Origin: Pseudescherichia sp032055545
GTDB lineage: Bacteria > Pseudomonadota > Gammaproteobacteria > Enterobacterales > Enterobacteriaceae
DNA length: 58,309 nt
Assembly (NCBI GenBank): GCA_032055545.1
Contig: DAMBQR010000024.1
Span: forward strand, 1 to 58,309
Direction of reading: 5' to 3'
Each line of letters begins with the position of its first letter. Position 1 is the first letter of the stretch. The notes beneath the pieces are model-generated. The model saw only the letters and a program-made list of their open reading frames with translations. It made no database searches and had not been told where the DNA came from. This document shows, piece after piece, positions 50,629-58,309 of this stretch. The translations under genes and the position numbers were made by a program.

Positions 50629-50681
50629 GCACCAGCGTGACTGGCCCGACGGTCTCTTTCCGCCGGGCCTGCATGACAGCC

Positions 50682-51845
50682 TTAAACGCGCTCAAACACC
50701 GTCGCAATCCCCTGACCCAGACCAATACACATCGTCGCCAGGCCAAACTGCGCATCTTTACGCTCCATCAGGTTCAGCAGCGTAGTGCTGATCCGCGCCC
50801 CCGAGCAGCCGAGCGGGTGACCCAGGGCGATCGCGCCGCCGTTGAGGTTGATCTTCTCGTCAATCTGCTCGATCAGGCCCAGATCTTTAATGCAGGGCAG
50901 GATCTGCGCCGCAAAAGCTTCGTTCATCTCAAACAGATCGATGTCGCTGACCGCCAGACCGGCTTTTTTCAACGCCAGCTGCGAGGCCGGAACCGGACCG
51001 TAGCCCATGATAGAGGGATCGCAGCCTACGACCGCCATTGAACGCACACGGGCACGTGGCGTCAGGCCCAGCTCGCGGGCGCGGCTTTCGCTCATCACCA
51101 GCATCGCTGCCGCGCCGTCGGAGAGGGCGGAGGAGGTGCCCGCCGTCACCGTGCCGTTAGCCGGATCGAACGCCGGTCTCAGGGCTGCCAGCCCCTCAAC
51201 GCTGGTCTCCGGGCGGATCACCTCGTCGTCGCTAAACATTTTCGGCACGCCGTCGGCATCGTGACCACCGGTAGGGGCGATCTCATTTTTGAACGCCCCG
51301 GCCTGGGTTGCTGCCCATGCACGGGCGTGGGAGCGGGCGGCAAACTGGTCCTGCATCTCACGGCTGATGCCGTGCATGCGCGCCAGCATCTCAGCGGTTA
51401 AGCCCATCATGCCCGCCGCTTTCGCCACGTTACGGCTGAGGCCAGGATGAAAATCAACGCCGTGGCTCATCGGCACGTGGCCCATGTGCTCTACGCCGCC
51501 AACCAGGCACGCCTGCGCATCGCCGGTCATGATCATGCGCGCCGCATCGTGCAGAGCCTGCATCGACGAACCACACAGGCGGTTAACGGTCACCGCCGGA
51601 ACGGAGTGGGGGATCTCCGCCAGCAAGGCGGCGTTACGGGCAATGTTAAACCCCTGCTCCAGGGTCTGCTGCACGCAGCCCCAGTAGATATCGTCCAGCG
51701 CTGCGGCATCCAGCGCCGGATTGCGCGCCAGCAGGCTACGCATCAGGTGCGCGGAGAGATCTTCCGCGCGTACGTTACGGAACGCGCCGCCCTTAGAACG
51801 GCCCATCGGGGTACGAATTGCATCGACAATGACTACCTGTTCCAT
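50682..51845 (-). CDS. fadA: FadA, 3-ketoacyl-CoA thiolase
   Basis: FadA (387 aa) is the thiolase subunit of the aerobic beta-oxidation complex. Cys91 in NRLCGSSMQALH is the acyl acceptor; the His in GGAIALGHPLGCSGAR and the C-terminal Cys in TMCIGLGQGIA complete the site. It lies 9 bp after fadB in the fadBA operon. Confidence 0.97.
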   Translation of the reverse strand: MEQVVIVDAIRTPMGRSKGGAFRNVRAEDLSAHLMRSLLARNPALDAAALDDIYWGCVQQTLEQGFNIARNAALLAEIPHSVPAVTVNRLCGSSMQALHDAARMIMTGDAQACLVGGVEHMGHVPMSHGVDFHPGLSRNVAKAAGMMGLTAEMLARMHGISREMQDQFAARSHARAWAATQAGAFKNEIAPTGGHDADGVPKMFSDDEVIRPETSVEGLAALRPAFDPANGTVTAGTSSALSDGAAAMLVMSESRARELGLTPRARVRSMAVVGCDPSIMGYGPVPASQLALKKAGLAVSDIDLFEMNEAFAAQILPCIKDLGLIEQIDEKINLNGGAIALGHPLGCSGARISTTLLNLMERKDAQFGLATMCIGLGQGIATVFERV

Positions 51846-51854
51846 TGTGACTCC

Positions 51855-54044
51855 TTAAGCCGATTTCAGAACGCCTGCCGGGCGGGCTGGCGCAACGGGA
51901 GGATAATAGGGTTCGTTATGGCGCGCTTTCTCACGCAGGCCGTCCGGCACGGTGTAGAGCGGGCCGAGGGCGGCAAACTGCTGCGCCCGATCGAGATAGC
52001 TGGCGCTGCCCTGCGTGTCGAGCCAGCGGAACGCGCCGCCGTGGAACGGTGGGAAGCCAAGGCCGTACACCAGCGCCATATCGGCTTCCGCCGGGCTGGC
52101 GATAATGCCCTCCTCCAGACAGCGCACTACTTCGTTGACCATCGGGATCATCATGCGGGCAATAATCTCTTCATCAGAGAAGTCGCGCTTCGGCTGGCTA
52201 ACCTCTGCCAGCAGGTCGTCAACGGCAGCATCTTCCTCTTTCTTCGGCTTGCCTTTGCTGTCCTCTTTATAACGCCAGAAGCCCTGGCCGTTTTTCTGTC
52301 CAAAGCGGCCCGCGTCAAACAGGACGTCAATGGCGTCGCGATAATCCTTTTGCATCCGCTCCGGGAAGCCCGCGGCCATTACTGCCTGGGCGTGATGTGC
52401 CGTATCGATGCCTACCACGTCCAGCAGATAGGCCGGGCCCATTGGCCAGCCAAACTGCTTCTCCATCACCTTATCCACGCGGCGGAAGTCCGCGCCGTCG
52501 CGCAGCAGCTGACTGAAGGCAGCAAAGTAGGGGAACAGGACGCGGTTAACGAAGAAGCCGGGGCAGTCGTTAACGACGATGGGCGTTTTGCCCATTTTGC
52601 TCGCCCAGGCGACCACTTTGGCGAGGGTCTCTTCCGAGGTTTTTTCGCCCCGGATCACCTCTACCAGCGGCATACGGTGTACCGGGTTAAAGAAGTGCAT
52701 GCCGCAGAAGTTCTCCGGACGCTGCAGAACGCTGGCCAGCTCGCTGATTGGAATGGTGGAGGTGTTCGAGGCCAGCACCGTATCCGGGCGCACCTTCTGT
52801 TCAGTTTCTGCCAGCACCGCCTTTTTAACCTTAGGATTTTCGACAACCGCTTCTACCACCACATCGACGCGATCAAAGCCGGTGTAGTCGAGGGTGGGAT
52901 GGATCGTGGCAATCACGCCTGCCAGCTTCAAGCCGTCGATCTTGCCGCGTTCAAGCTGCTTATTGAGCAGCTTGCTGGCCTCGCTGATGCCCAGCGTCAG
53001 GGATTTATCATTGATATCTTTCATCAGCACCGGCACGCCTTTCCATGCCGACTGGTAGGCGATACCGCCACCCATAATGCCTGCACCCAGCACCGCGGCC
53101 TGCTTCGGCGTATCAACGTTCTGGGTTAATTTTTTCGCCTGGCCTTTGACATACTGATCGTTCAGGAAGATGCCCACCAGCGCACGGGCTTCGTTGGTAT
53201 GGGCCAGCGGAACAAAGCTCTGGTTCTCAAGCACCAGCGCCTCATCACGGCCAAACCTGGCCGCCGCCTCAATGGTTTTCACCGCCGTCAGCGGAGCAGG
53301 GTAGTGCTTGCCCGCGGTCTGCATCACCATGCCTTTGGCGATGGTAAAGCTCATGGCGGCCTCAATCTTGCTGAGCTTCAGCGGCTCCAGCTTCGGCTGA
53401 CGTTTAGCACGCCAGTCCAGATCGCCACTGATGGCCTGGCGTAGCACGGCCAGCGCACCATCGCGCAGTTTTTCCGCTGCTACGATGCCATCGACGAGGC
53501 CAATTTTCAGCGCCTGATCGGCACTGACATCTTTGCCAGCGGCGATGATCTCCAGCGCGCTGTCGGCCCCCAGCAGGCGCGGCAGGCGCACCGAGCCGCC
53601 AAAGCCCGGCATAATCCCCAGCCTGGTTTCCGGCAGGCCAATGCGCAGGTCCGGCGTCGCCAGACGATAGTCGGTAGCCAGCACGCACTCGCAGCCGCCG
53701 CCCAGCGCATAGCCGTTAACGGCGGAAAGGGTTGGAACAGGCAGATCTTCCAGACGGTTAAAGACGCTGTTAGCGAAGTGCAGCCACTGGCTCAGCTGCT
53801 CCTCAGGAACCTGGAACAGAGAGAGAAATTCGGTAATGTCCGCGCCGACAATAAAGGCGGCTTTGTCGGAGCGCAGCAGCAGCCCGGTGAGGTCGGGGCT
53901 TTTTTCCAGCACGTCCAGCGCCTGGCCGAGACTGGCCACCGTCGCCGTATCGAGCTTGTTGACCGAGCCGGGGGCCGCGAACACCAGTTCAGCAATGCCA
54001 TCTTCCAGCCAGTCGAGGTACAGGGTATCGCCTTTGTAGAGCAT
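51855..54044 (-). CDS. fadB: FadB, multifunctional fatty acid oxidation alpha subunit
   Basis: FadB (729 aa) combines enoyl-CoA hydratase/isomerase (residues ~1-190; Glu119 in GGGCEC and Glu139 in LPETRLG) with L-3-hydroxyacyl-CoA dehydrogenase (about 310-720). The second domain has the Rossmann loop LGAGIMGGGIA and the catalytic His in GMHFFNPVHRMPLVEV. It forms an alpha2beta2 complex with FadA. A FadR operator lies upstream. Confidence 0.98.
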   Translation of the reverse strand: MLYKGDTLYLDWLEDGIAELVFAAPGSVNKLDTATVASLGQALDVLEKSPDLTGLLLRSDKAAFIVGADITEFLSLFQVPEEQLSQWLHFANSVFNRLEDLPVPTLSAVNGYALGGGCECVLATDYRLATPDLRIGLPETRLGIMPGFGGSVRLPRLLGADSALEIIAAGKDVSADQALKIGLVDGIVAAEKLRDGALAVLRQAISGDLDWRAKRQPKLEPLKLSKIEAAMSFTIAKGMVMQTAGKHYPAPLTAVKTIEAAARFGRDEALVLENQSFVPLAHTNEARALVGIFLNDQYVKGQAKKLTQNVDTPKQAAVLGAGIMGGGIAYQSAWKGVPVLMKDINDKSLTLGISEASKLLNKQLERGKIDGLKLAGVIATIHPTLDYTGFDRVDVVVEAVVENPKVKKAVLAETEQKVRPDTVLASNTSTIPISELASVLQRPENFCGMHFFNPVHRMPLVEVIRGEKTSEETLAKVVAWASKMGKTPIVVNDCPGFFVNRVLFPYFAAFSQLLRDGADFRRVDKVMEKQFGWPMGPAYLLDVVGIDTAHHAQAVMAAGFPERMQKDYRDAIDVLFDAGRFGQKNGQGFWRYKEDSKGKPKKEEDAAVDDLLAEVSQPKRDFSDEEIIARMMIPMVNEVVRCLEEGIIASPAEADMALVYGLGFPPFHGGAFRWLDTQGSASYLDRAQQFAALGPLYTVPDGLREKARHNEPYYPPVAPARPAGVLKSA

Positions 54045-54069
54045 GTCAGTCTCCTGAATCCAGCAGGGT

Positions 54070-54086
54070 TACTGGTCTTACCAGAT
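54070..54086. promoter_or_regulatory. FadR operator of fadBA
   Basis: Read on the reverse strand this is ATCTGGTAAGACCAGTA, a close match to the FadR operator of E. coli fadBA (two CTGGT/ACCAG half sites). It is 26 bp upstream of the fadB start. FadR represses the operon until long-chain acyl-CoA binds. Confidence 0.82.
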
Positions 54087-54231
54087 GAGACGGAGTGTGG
54101 TTATTATGTTAATAAAATGCAAATGAGAGTTTAAAAACTTGCTGGGAGGATCACGCTTAACGGAAAACACGCAGGGGTGAACGGGTATGCTAAGATGCGG
54201 AGAATTGACGTCTAAACAAGAAGGGAAAATC

Positions 54232-55563
54232 ATGGACTCACTGGCTGCGCTTTATAAAGATCATATCGTTACCCTACAGGAACGTGCCCGGGACGTGCTG
54301 GCCCGCTTTAAGCTCGACGCACTGCTGATTCACTCCGGCGAGCTGTTCAACACCTTCCTCGACGACCATCCGTACCCCTTTAAGGTCAACCCGCAGTTTA
54401 AAGCCTGGGTGCCTGTCACGCAGGTTCCCAACTGCTGGTTGCTGGTGGACGGTGTCAATAAACCAAAGCTGTGGTTCTACCTGCCGGTGGATTACTGGCA
54501 CAACGTTGAGCCGCTGCCGACCTCGTTCTGGACCGAAGAGGTCGAGATCATTGCGCTGCCAAAAGCGGACGGCATCGCCAGCCAGCTGCCTGCGGCGCGG
54601 GGCAATATCGCCTATATCGGCCCGGTAGCCGAACGCGCATTGCAGCTGGAGATCAAAGCCGAGAACATCAACCCGAAAGGGGTGATTGACTACCTGCACT
54701 ATTACCGCGCCTATAAGACCGACTACGAGATGGCCTGTATGCGGGAAGCGCAGAAGACGGCGGTGATGGGACACCAGGCGGCGCACGAGGCGTTTCTCTC
54801 CGGCATGAGTGAGTTCGACATCAATATCGCCTACCTGACCGCCACCGGACACCGGGATACCGACGTGCCCTACAGCAATATCGTGGCGCTCAACGAGCAC
54901 GCCTCTGTGCTGCACTACACCAGGCTGGATCACCGCGCGCCCGCTGAGATGCGCAGCTTCCTGCTCGATGCCGGTGCCGAGTATAACGGCTACGCTGCCG
55001 ACCTGACCCGCACCTGGGCGGCCAACGGTGACAACGATTTTGCGCAGCTGATCAAGGATGTCAACGAAGAGCAGCTGGCGCTAATCGGCACCATGAAGGC
55101 GGGAGTGAGCTATATCGAGTACCACCTGCAGTTCCATCAGCGCATTGCAAAACTGCTCCGCCGTCATCAAATCGTCACCGACATCAGCGAAGAGGCGATG
55201 GTCGAGAACAATCTCACCGGGCCGTTTATGCCGCACGGCATCGGTCACCCGCTGGGCCTGCAGGTACATGACGTTGCAGGCTTTATGCAGGATGATACCG
55301 GTACGCACCTGGCCGCGCCGGCGAAGTATCCCTACCTGCGTTGCACCCGCGTAATACAGCCACGGATGGTGCTGACCATTGAGCCGGGTATCTACTTCAT
55401 CGACTCGCTGCTGGCTTCATGGCGTGAAGGGGAGTTTGGCAAGCACTTCAACTGGCAGAAAATTGAGGCGCTGAAGCCGTTTGGCGGGATCCGCATCGAA
55501 GATAACGTGGTGATCCACGAGCATGGCGTGGAGAATATGACCCGGGATCTGAAGCTGGCCTGA
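54232..55563 (+). CDS. pepQ: PepQ, Xaa-Pro dipeptidase (prolidase)
   Basis: PepQ (443 aa) is a pita-bread-fold metalloprotease. Metal ligands Asp246 (LLDAGAE) and Asp257 (YAADLTRTW) are at the E. coli positions; the His in GIGHPLGLQVHD, Glu in LTIEPGIYF and Glu in GGIRIEDNV complete the set. It hydrolyses Xaa-Pro dipeptides and some organophosphates. The start MDSLAALYKDH follows AAGGG; 15 more open codons upstream are not conserved. yigZ overlaps by one base. Confidence 0.97.
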   Translation: MDSLAALYKDHIVTLQERARDVLARFKLDALLIHSGELFNTFLDDHPYPFKVNPQFKAWVPVTQVPNCWLLVDGVNKPKLWFYLPVDYWHNVEPLPTSFWTEEVEIIALPKADGIASQLPAARGNIAYIGPVAERALQLEIKAENINPKGVIDYLHYYRAYKTDYEMACMREAQKTAVMGHQAAHEAFLSGMSEFDINIAYLTATGHRDTDVPYSNIVALNEHASVLHYTRLDHRAPAEMRSFLLDAGAEYNGYAADLTRTWAANGDNDFAQLIKDVNEEQLALIGTMKAGVSYIEYHLQFHQRIAKLLRRHQIVTDISEEAMVENNLTGPFMPHGIGHPLGLQVHDVAGFMQDDTGTHLAAPAKYPYLRCTRVIQPRMVLTIEPGIYFIDSLLASWREGEFGKHFNWQKIEALKPFGGIRIEDNVVIHEHGVENMTRDLKLA

Positions 55564-56177
55564 TGGAGAGCTGGCTGATACCGGCCGCGCCGGTGACCTT
55601 CGTGGAGGAGATCAAAAAGAGCCGCTTTATTACGCTGCTGGCCCACACTGACGGCGTAGAGGCAGCGAAGGCCTTTGTTAGCGCCGTGCGGGCAGAGCAC
55701 CCGGAGGCGCGGCACCACTGCGTTGCCTGGGTGGCCGGGCCGCCGGACGACTCGCAGCAGCTGGGCTTCTCTGATGATGGTGAACCGGCGGGCACGGCGG
55801 GCAAGCCGATGCTGGCCCAGCTGATGGGCAGCGGCGTCGGTGAGATCACCGCCGTGGTGGTGCGCTACTATGGCGGCATCCTGTTAGGTACCGGTGGTCT
55901 GGTCAAGGCCTACGGCGGCGGCGTGCAGCGCGCGCTTAATCAGCTCACCACCTCCCGCAAATTACCGTTGACCGAATATACTTTGTGTTGTGATTACGCG
56001 CAGTTGGCTGGCGTAGAAGCGCTGCTTGGGCAATTCGAGGGCCGGATCGTCACCAGTGACTATCAGGCTGCCGTGCTGCTTCGGGTGGCACTTCCCCGCG
56101 CCAGGCTGACCGAGTTTGCCGCTAAGCTGGCAGATTTTAGCCGTGGTTCATTGCAATTATCAGCCATTAAAGAATAA
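55563..56177 (+). CDS. yigZ: YigZ, IMPACT/UPF0029 family protein
   Basis: YigZ (204 aa) has the N-terminal IMPACT domain (EIKKSRFITLLAHTDGVEAAKAFV, then SDDGEPAGTAGKPM and VVVRYYGGILLGTGGLVKAYG) and a C-terminal ferredoxin-like domain. Eukaryotic IMPACT proteins modulate GCN2; the bacterial role is unknown. It overlaps the pepQ stop by one base and precedes trkH by 41 bp, as in E. coli. Confidence 0.95.
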   Translation: MESWLIPAAPVTFVEEIKKSRFITLLAHTDGVEAAKAFVSAVRAEHPEARHHCVAWVAGPPDDSQQLGFSDDGEPAGTAGKPMLAQLMGSGVGEITAVVVRYYGGILLGTGGLVKAYGGGVQRALNQLTTSRKLPLTEYTLCCDYAQLAGVEALLGQFEGRIVTSDYQAAVLLRVALPRARLTEFAAKLADFSRGSLQLSAIKE

Positions 56178-56218
56178 TCCCCACCTCATTTATCTGGATA
56201 CCTAAGGAAGCGGCAGAG

Positions 56219-57670
56219 ATGCATTTTCGCGCCATTACCCGAATCGTTGGACTGCTGGTCATACTGTTTTCCGGAACGATGATCTTGCCCGGCCTGGTTG
56301 CGCTGATTTACCGGGACGGCGCGGGGCGTGCATTCACCCAGACCTTCTTTGTGGCGCTGGCGATCGGCTCTTTGCTGTGGTGGCCCAACCGCCGTGAGAA
56401 AGGAGAACTCAAGGCGCGGGAAGGTTTTCTGATTGTTGTGCTGTTCTGGACGGTACTGGGCAGCGTGGGGGCCTTACCGTTTATCTTCTCTGAGCGTCCA
56501 AACCTGACGGTGACCGACGCCTTCTTTGAATCCTTCTCCGGCCTGACAACCACGGGGGCGACGACGCTGGTGGGGCTGGACACCTTGCCGCACGGCATCC
56601 TCTTCTATCGCCAGATGCTGCAGTGGTTTGGCGGGATGGGGATCATCGTGCTGGCGGTAGCCATTCTTCCTATCCTTGGCGTCGGGGGGATGCAGCTCTA
56701 TCGTGCAGAGATGCCCGGCCCGCTGAAGGATAATAAGATGCGCCCGCGTATCGCCGAGACGGCAAAGACGCTATGGCTTATCTATGTGCTGCTGACCGTG
56801 GCCTGCGCAGTGGCGCTCTGGTTTGCCGGCATGCCCGCGTTTGATGCCATTGGACACAGTTTTGCAACTATCGCCATCGGTGGGTTCTCCACCCATGATG
56901 CCAGCGTCGGCTTTTTCGACAGCCCAACGATTAACACCATTATTGCTATCTTCCTGCTGATCTCCGGCTGTAACTATGGTCTGCACTTCTCTCTACTGAG
57001 CGGACGGAACCTGAAGGTTTACTGGCGCGATCCTGAGTTCAGAATGTTCATTGGCGTGCAGCTGACGCTGGTGGTGATCTGCACCCTGGTGCTCTGGTTC
57101 CACGACGTCTACAACTCGGCGGTCACAACGCTAAACCAGGCGTTCTTCCAGGTGGTATCGATGGCAACGACCGCCGGCTTCACTACCGACAGTATTGCGC
57201 GCTGGCCGCTGTTCCTGCCGGTGCTCCTGCTCTGCTCGGCATTTATCGGCGGCATGGCGGGGTCAACCGGCGGGGGACTGAAGGTGATCCGCATCCTGCT
57301 GCTGTTTAAGCAGGGCAACCGCGAGCTGAAACGTCTGGTGCATCCAAATGCGGTATACAGTATCAAACTGGGTAACCGCGCGCTGCCGGAGCGTATCCTT
57401 GAGGCGGTGTGGGGCTTCTTCTCTGCCTATGCGCTGGTCTTTATTGTCAGTATGCTGGCAATTATCGCCACGGGCGTGGATGACTTCTCCGCCTTTGCCT
57501 CAGTGGTGGCGACGTTGAACAACCTCGGACCGGGGCTTGGGGTGGTGGCGGATAACTTTGCCAGCATGAATCCGGTGGCGAAGTGGATCCTCATCGCCAA
57601 TATGCTTTTTGGTCGTCTTGAAGTCTTTACGTTGCTGGTACTCTTTACCCCAACGTTCTGGCGCGAATAA
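56219..57670 (+). CDS. trkH: TrkH, potassium uptake protein
   Basis: TrkH (483 aa) is the membrane subunit of the low-affinity K+ system, working with cytoplasmic TrkA. It contains four repeated membrane-pore-membrane units; the pore glycines are visible in SGLTTTGATT, ATIAIGGFSTHD, MATTAGFTTDS and NNLGPGLG. The GSTGGGLKVIR segment is the intramembrane loop region. hemG follows after 11 bp. Confidence 0.97.
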   Translation: MHFRAITRIVGLLVILFSGTMILPGLVALIYRDGAGRAFTQTFFVALAIGSLLWWPNRREKGELKAREGFLIVVLFWTVLGSVGALPFIFSERPNLTVTDAFFESFSGLTTTGATTLVGLDTLPHGILFYRQMLQWFGGMGIIVLAVAILPILGVGGMQLYRAEMPGPLKDNKMRPRIAETAKTLWLIYVLLTVACAVALWFAGMPAFDAIGHSFATIAIGGFSTHDASVGFFDSPTINTIIAIFLLISGCNYGLHFSLLSGRNLKVYWRDPEFRMFIGVQLTLVVICTLVLWFHDVYNSAVTTLNQAFFQVVSMATTAGFTTDSIARWPLFLPVLLLCSAFIGGMAGSTGGGLKVIRILLLFKQGNRELKRLVHPNAVYSIKLGNRALPERILEAVWGFFSAYALVFIVSMLAIIATGVDDFSAFASVVATLNNLGPGLGVVADNFASMNPVAKWILIANMLFGRLEVFTLLVLFTPTFWRE

Positions 57671-57681
57671 GGGAGCACGCT

Positions 57682-58233
57682 ATGAAAACGTTGATTCTAT
57701 TTTCCACCCGTGATGGGCAAACCCGTGAGATTGCCTCCAGTATCGCCTCCGAGCTGAGCGAACGGGGCGTCTATGCCGATGTGGTTAACCTGAACCGGAC
57801 GGAATCTATTGCCTGGGGAGAGTATGACCGCGTGGTTATCGGCGCGTCTATTCGCTACGGTCACTTTCATCCAGCCGTTGATCGCTTTGTGAAAAAGCAT
57901 CTGCAACACCTTAATGCGCTGCCCAGTGCCTTTTACGCCGTGAACCTTGTTGCGCGCAAGCCAGAGAAGAGTTCGCCGCAAACCAATAGCTATACGCGTA
58001 AGTTTCTATTGAACTCACCCTGGCAGCCGGATCGCTGTGCGGTGTTTGCTGGTGCCCTGCGCTACCCACGTTACTCCTGGTACGACCGGATCATGATCCG
58101 CCTGATTATGAAGATGACCGGGGGAGAAACAGATACGCGTAAAGAGGTGGTCTATACCGACTGGTCACGCGTAAGCGAATTTGCGCAGGAAATCGCACAA
58201 TTAACCAGCAAATCGGTGGTAAAGCAGGCATAA
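57682..58233 (+). CDS. hemG: HemG, menaquinone-dependent protoporphyrinogen oxidase
   Basis: HemG (183 aa) is a flavodoxin-like enzyme that oxidises protoporphyrinogen IX, passing electrons to quinones. The FMN phosphate loop LFSTRDGQTREIA opens the protein, followed by IGASIRYGHFHP. A long loop insert (about 125-150, YPRYSWYDRIMIRLIMKMTGG) distinguishes it from flavodoxin. It ends the trkH-hemG pair directly before an rRNA operon. Confidence 0.96.
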   Translation: MKTLILFSTRDGQTREIASSIASELSERGVYADVVNLNRTESIAWGEYDRVVIGASIRYGHFHPAVDRFVKKHLQHLNALPSAFYAVNLVARKPEKSSPQTNSYTRKFLLNSPWQPDRCAVFAGALRYPRYSWYDRIMIRLIMKMTGGETDTRKEVVYTDWSRVSEFAQEIAQLTSKSVVKQA

Positions 58234-58276
58234 AGTCTGCAAAGTGAGCGCTTGAAAAGTTTTTTGCATTTAAGGC

Positions 58277-58304
58277 TTGTCAGCGCCGGAGAACTCCCTA
58301 TAAT
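58277..58304 (+). promoter_or_regulatory. rRNA operon P1 promoter (rrnA-like)
   Basis: TTGTCA (58277-58282), a 16-bp spacer and TATAAT (58299-58304) with a GC-rich discriminator GCGCC at the window edge match the E. coli rrnA P1 core. The 16-bp spacing and GC discriminator are the features tied to stringent control. The AT-rich stretch before -35 (58253-58272) is a likely UP element. The rRNA genes lie beyond the window. Confidence 0.9.
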
Positions 58305-58309
58305 GCGCC

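Noticed and set aside
50643..50669. GGCCCGACGG/CCGCCGGGCC inverted repeat between convergent fre and fadA
   Set aside because: The stem has a mismatch and lacks a T run on either strand; it may be a 3' stabilising stem but cannot be called a terminator.
51447..53129. A 560-codon forward frame opposite fadA/fadB
   Set aside because: It is antisense to two well-supported genes and rich in His/Arg/Gln, as GC-biased antisense frames are.
1..58309. CRISPR arrays, insertion sequences and prophage genes
   Set aside because: No regularly spaced repeats, transposase genes (apart from the Rpn family, which is not an IS) or phage structural genes were seen.

Overview
This 58-kb window is an enterobacterial chromosome segment. 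Gene content, order and protein lengths match the Escherichia coli stretch from the proM tRNA through hem-cya-dapF-xerC-uvrD-corA-recQ-metE-udp-ubi-tat-rfaH-fad-trkH-hemG to the P1 promoter of an rRNA operon. High GC, REP elements and several accessory differences (no aslB/aslA, no yigE, extra genes between rhtC and rhtB and between metE and ysgA) suggest an Enterobacteriaceae member other than E. coli or Salmonella, of the Enterobacter/Klebsiella/Kosakonia kind. The genus is inferred, not proven.

Layout. (1) 1-3.4 kb: the 3' part of tRNA-Pro, its terminator, a nearly perfect 167-bp tandem duplication of the tRNA tail and terminator carrying a multi-hairpin element, then a large reverse-strand Rhs/TccC-type toxin gene with an AT-rich, unrecognised C-terminal domain. 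This occupies the place of aslBA. (2) 3.4-3.9 kb: the small RNA GlmZ with a sigma-54 promoter and two upstream GlrR-type sites. (3) 3.9-11.3 kb: heme genes hemCDXY (reverse), cyaA and cyaY. (4) 11.4-18.3 kb: lptM-dapF-yigA-xerC-yigB-uvrD (LexA-controlled), then corA with a long leader and a candidate leader peptide. (5) 18.3-29.8 kb: yigFG, rarD, yigI, pldA, recQ, rhtC, an accessory Rpn-family nuclease, rhtB, pldB-yigL, yigM and metR. (6) 29.9-38.8 kb: metE, then an accessory block: a DeoR-family regulator divergent from six tightly linked genes encoding an ABC importer (binding protein, fused permease, ATPase) and three phosphoester hydrolases (metallo-beta-lactamase fold, histidine phosphatase, PNKP-like HAD). 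(7) 38.8-58.3 kb: ysgA, udp (two CRP sites 52 bp apart), rmuC, ubiE-ubiJ-ubiB, tatABC, tatD, rfaH, ubiD, fre, fadBA (FadR operator), pepQ-yigZ-trkH-hemG, and the rrn P1 promoter at the very end.

Most of the window is conserved housekeeping sequence. The parts most worth a second look are the importer/phosphoesterase operon, the orphan TccC-like toxin next to the duplicated tRNA tail, the tRNA-tail repeat itself, and the Rpn gene with a possible internal antitoxin start. All assignments rest on reading the sequence and on recalled family knowledge; no database search was run.
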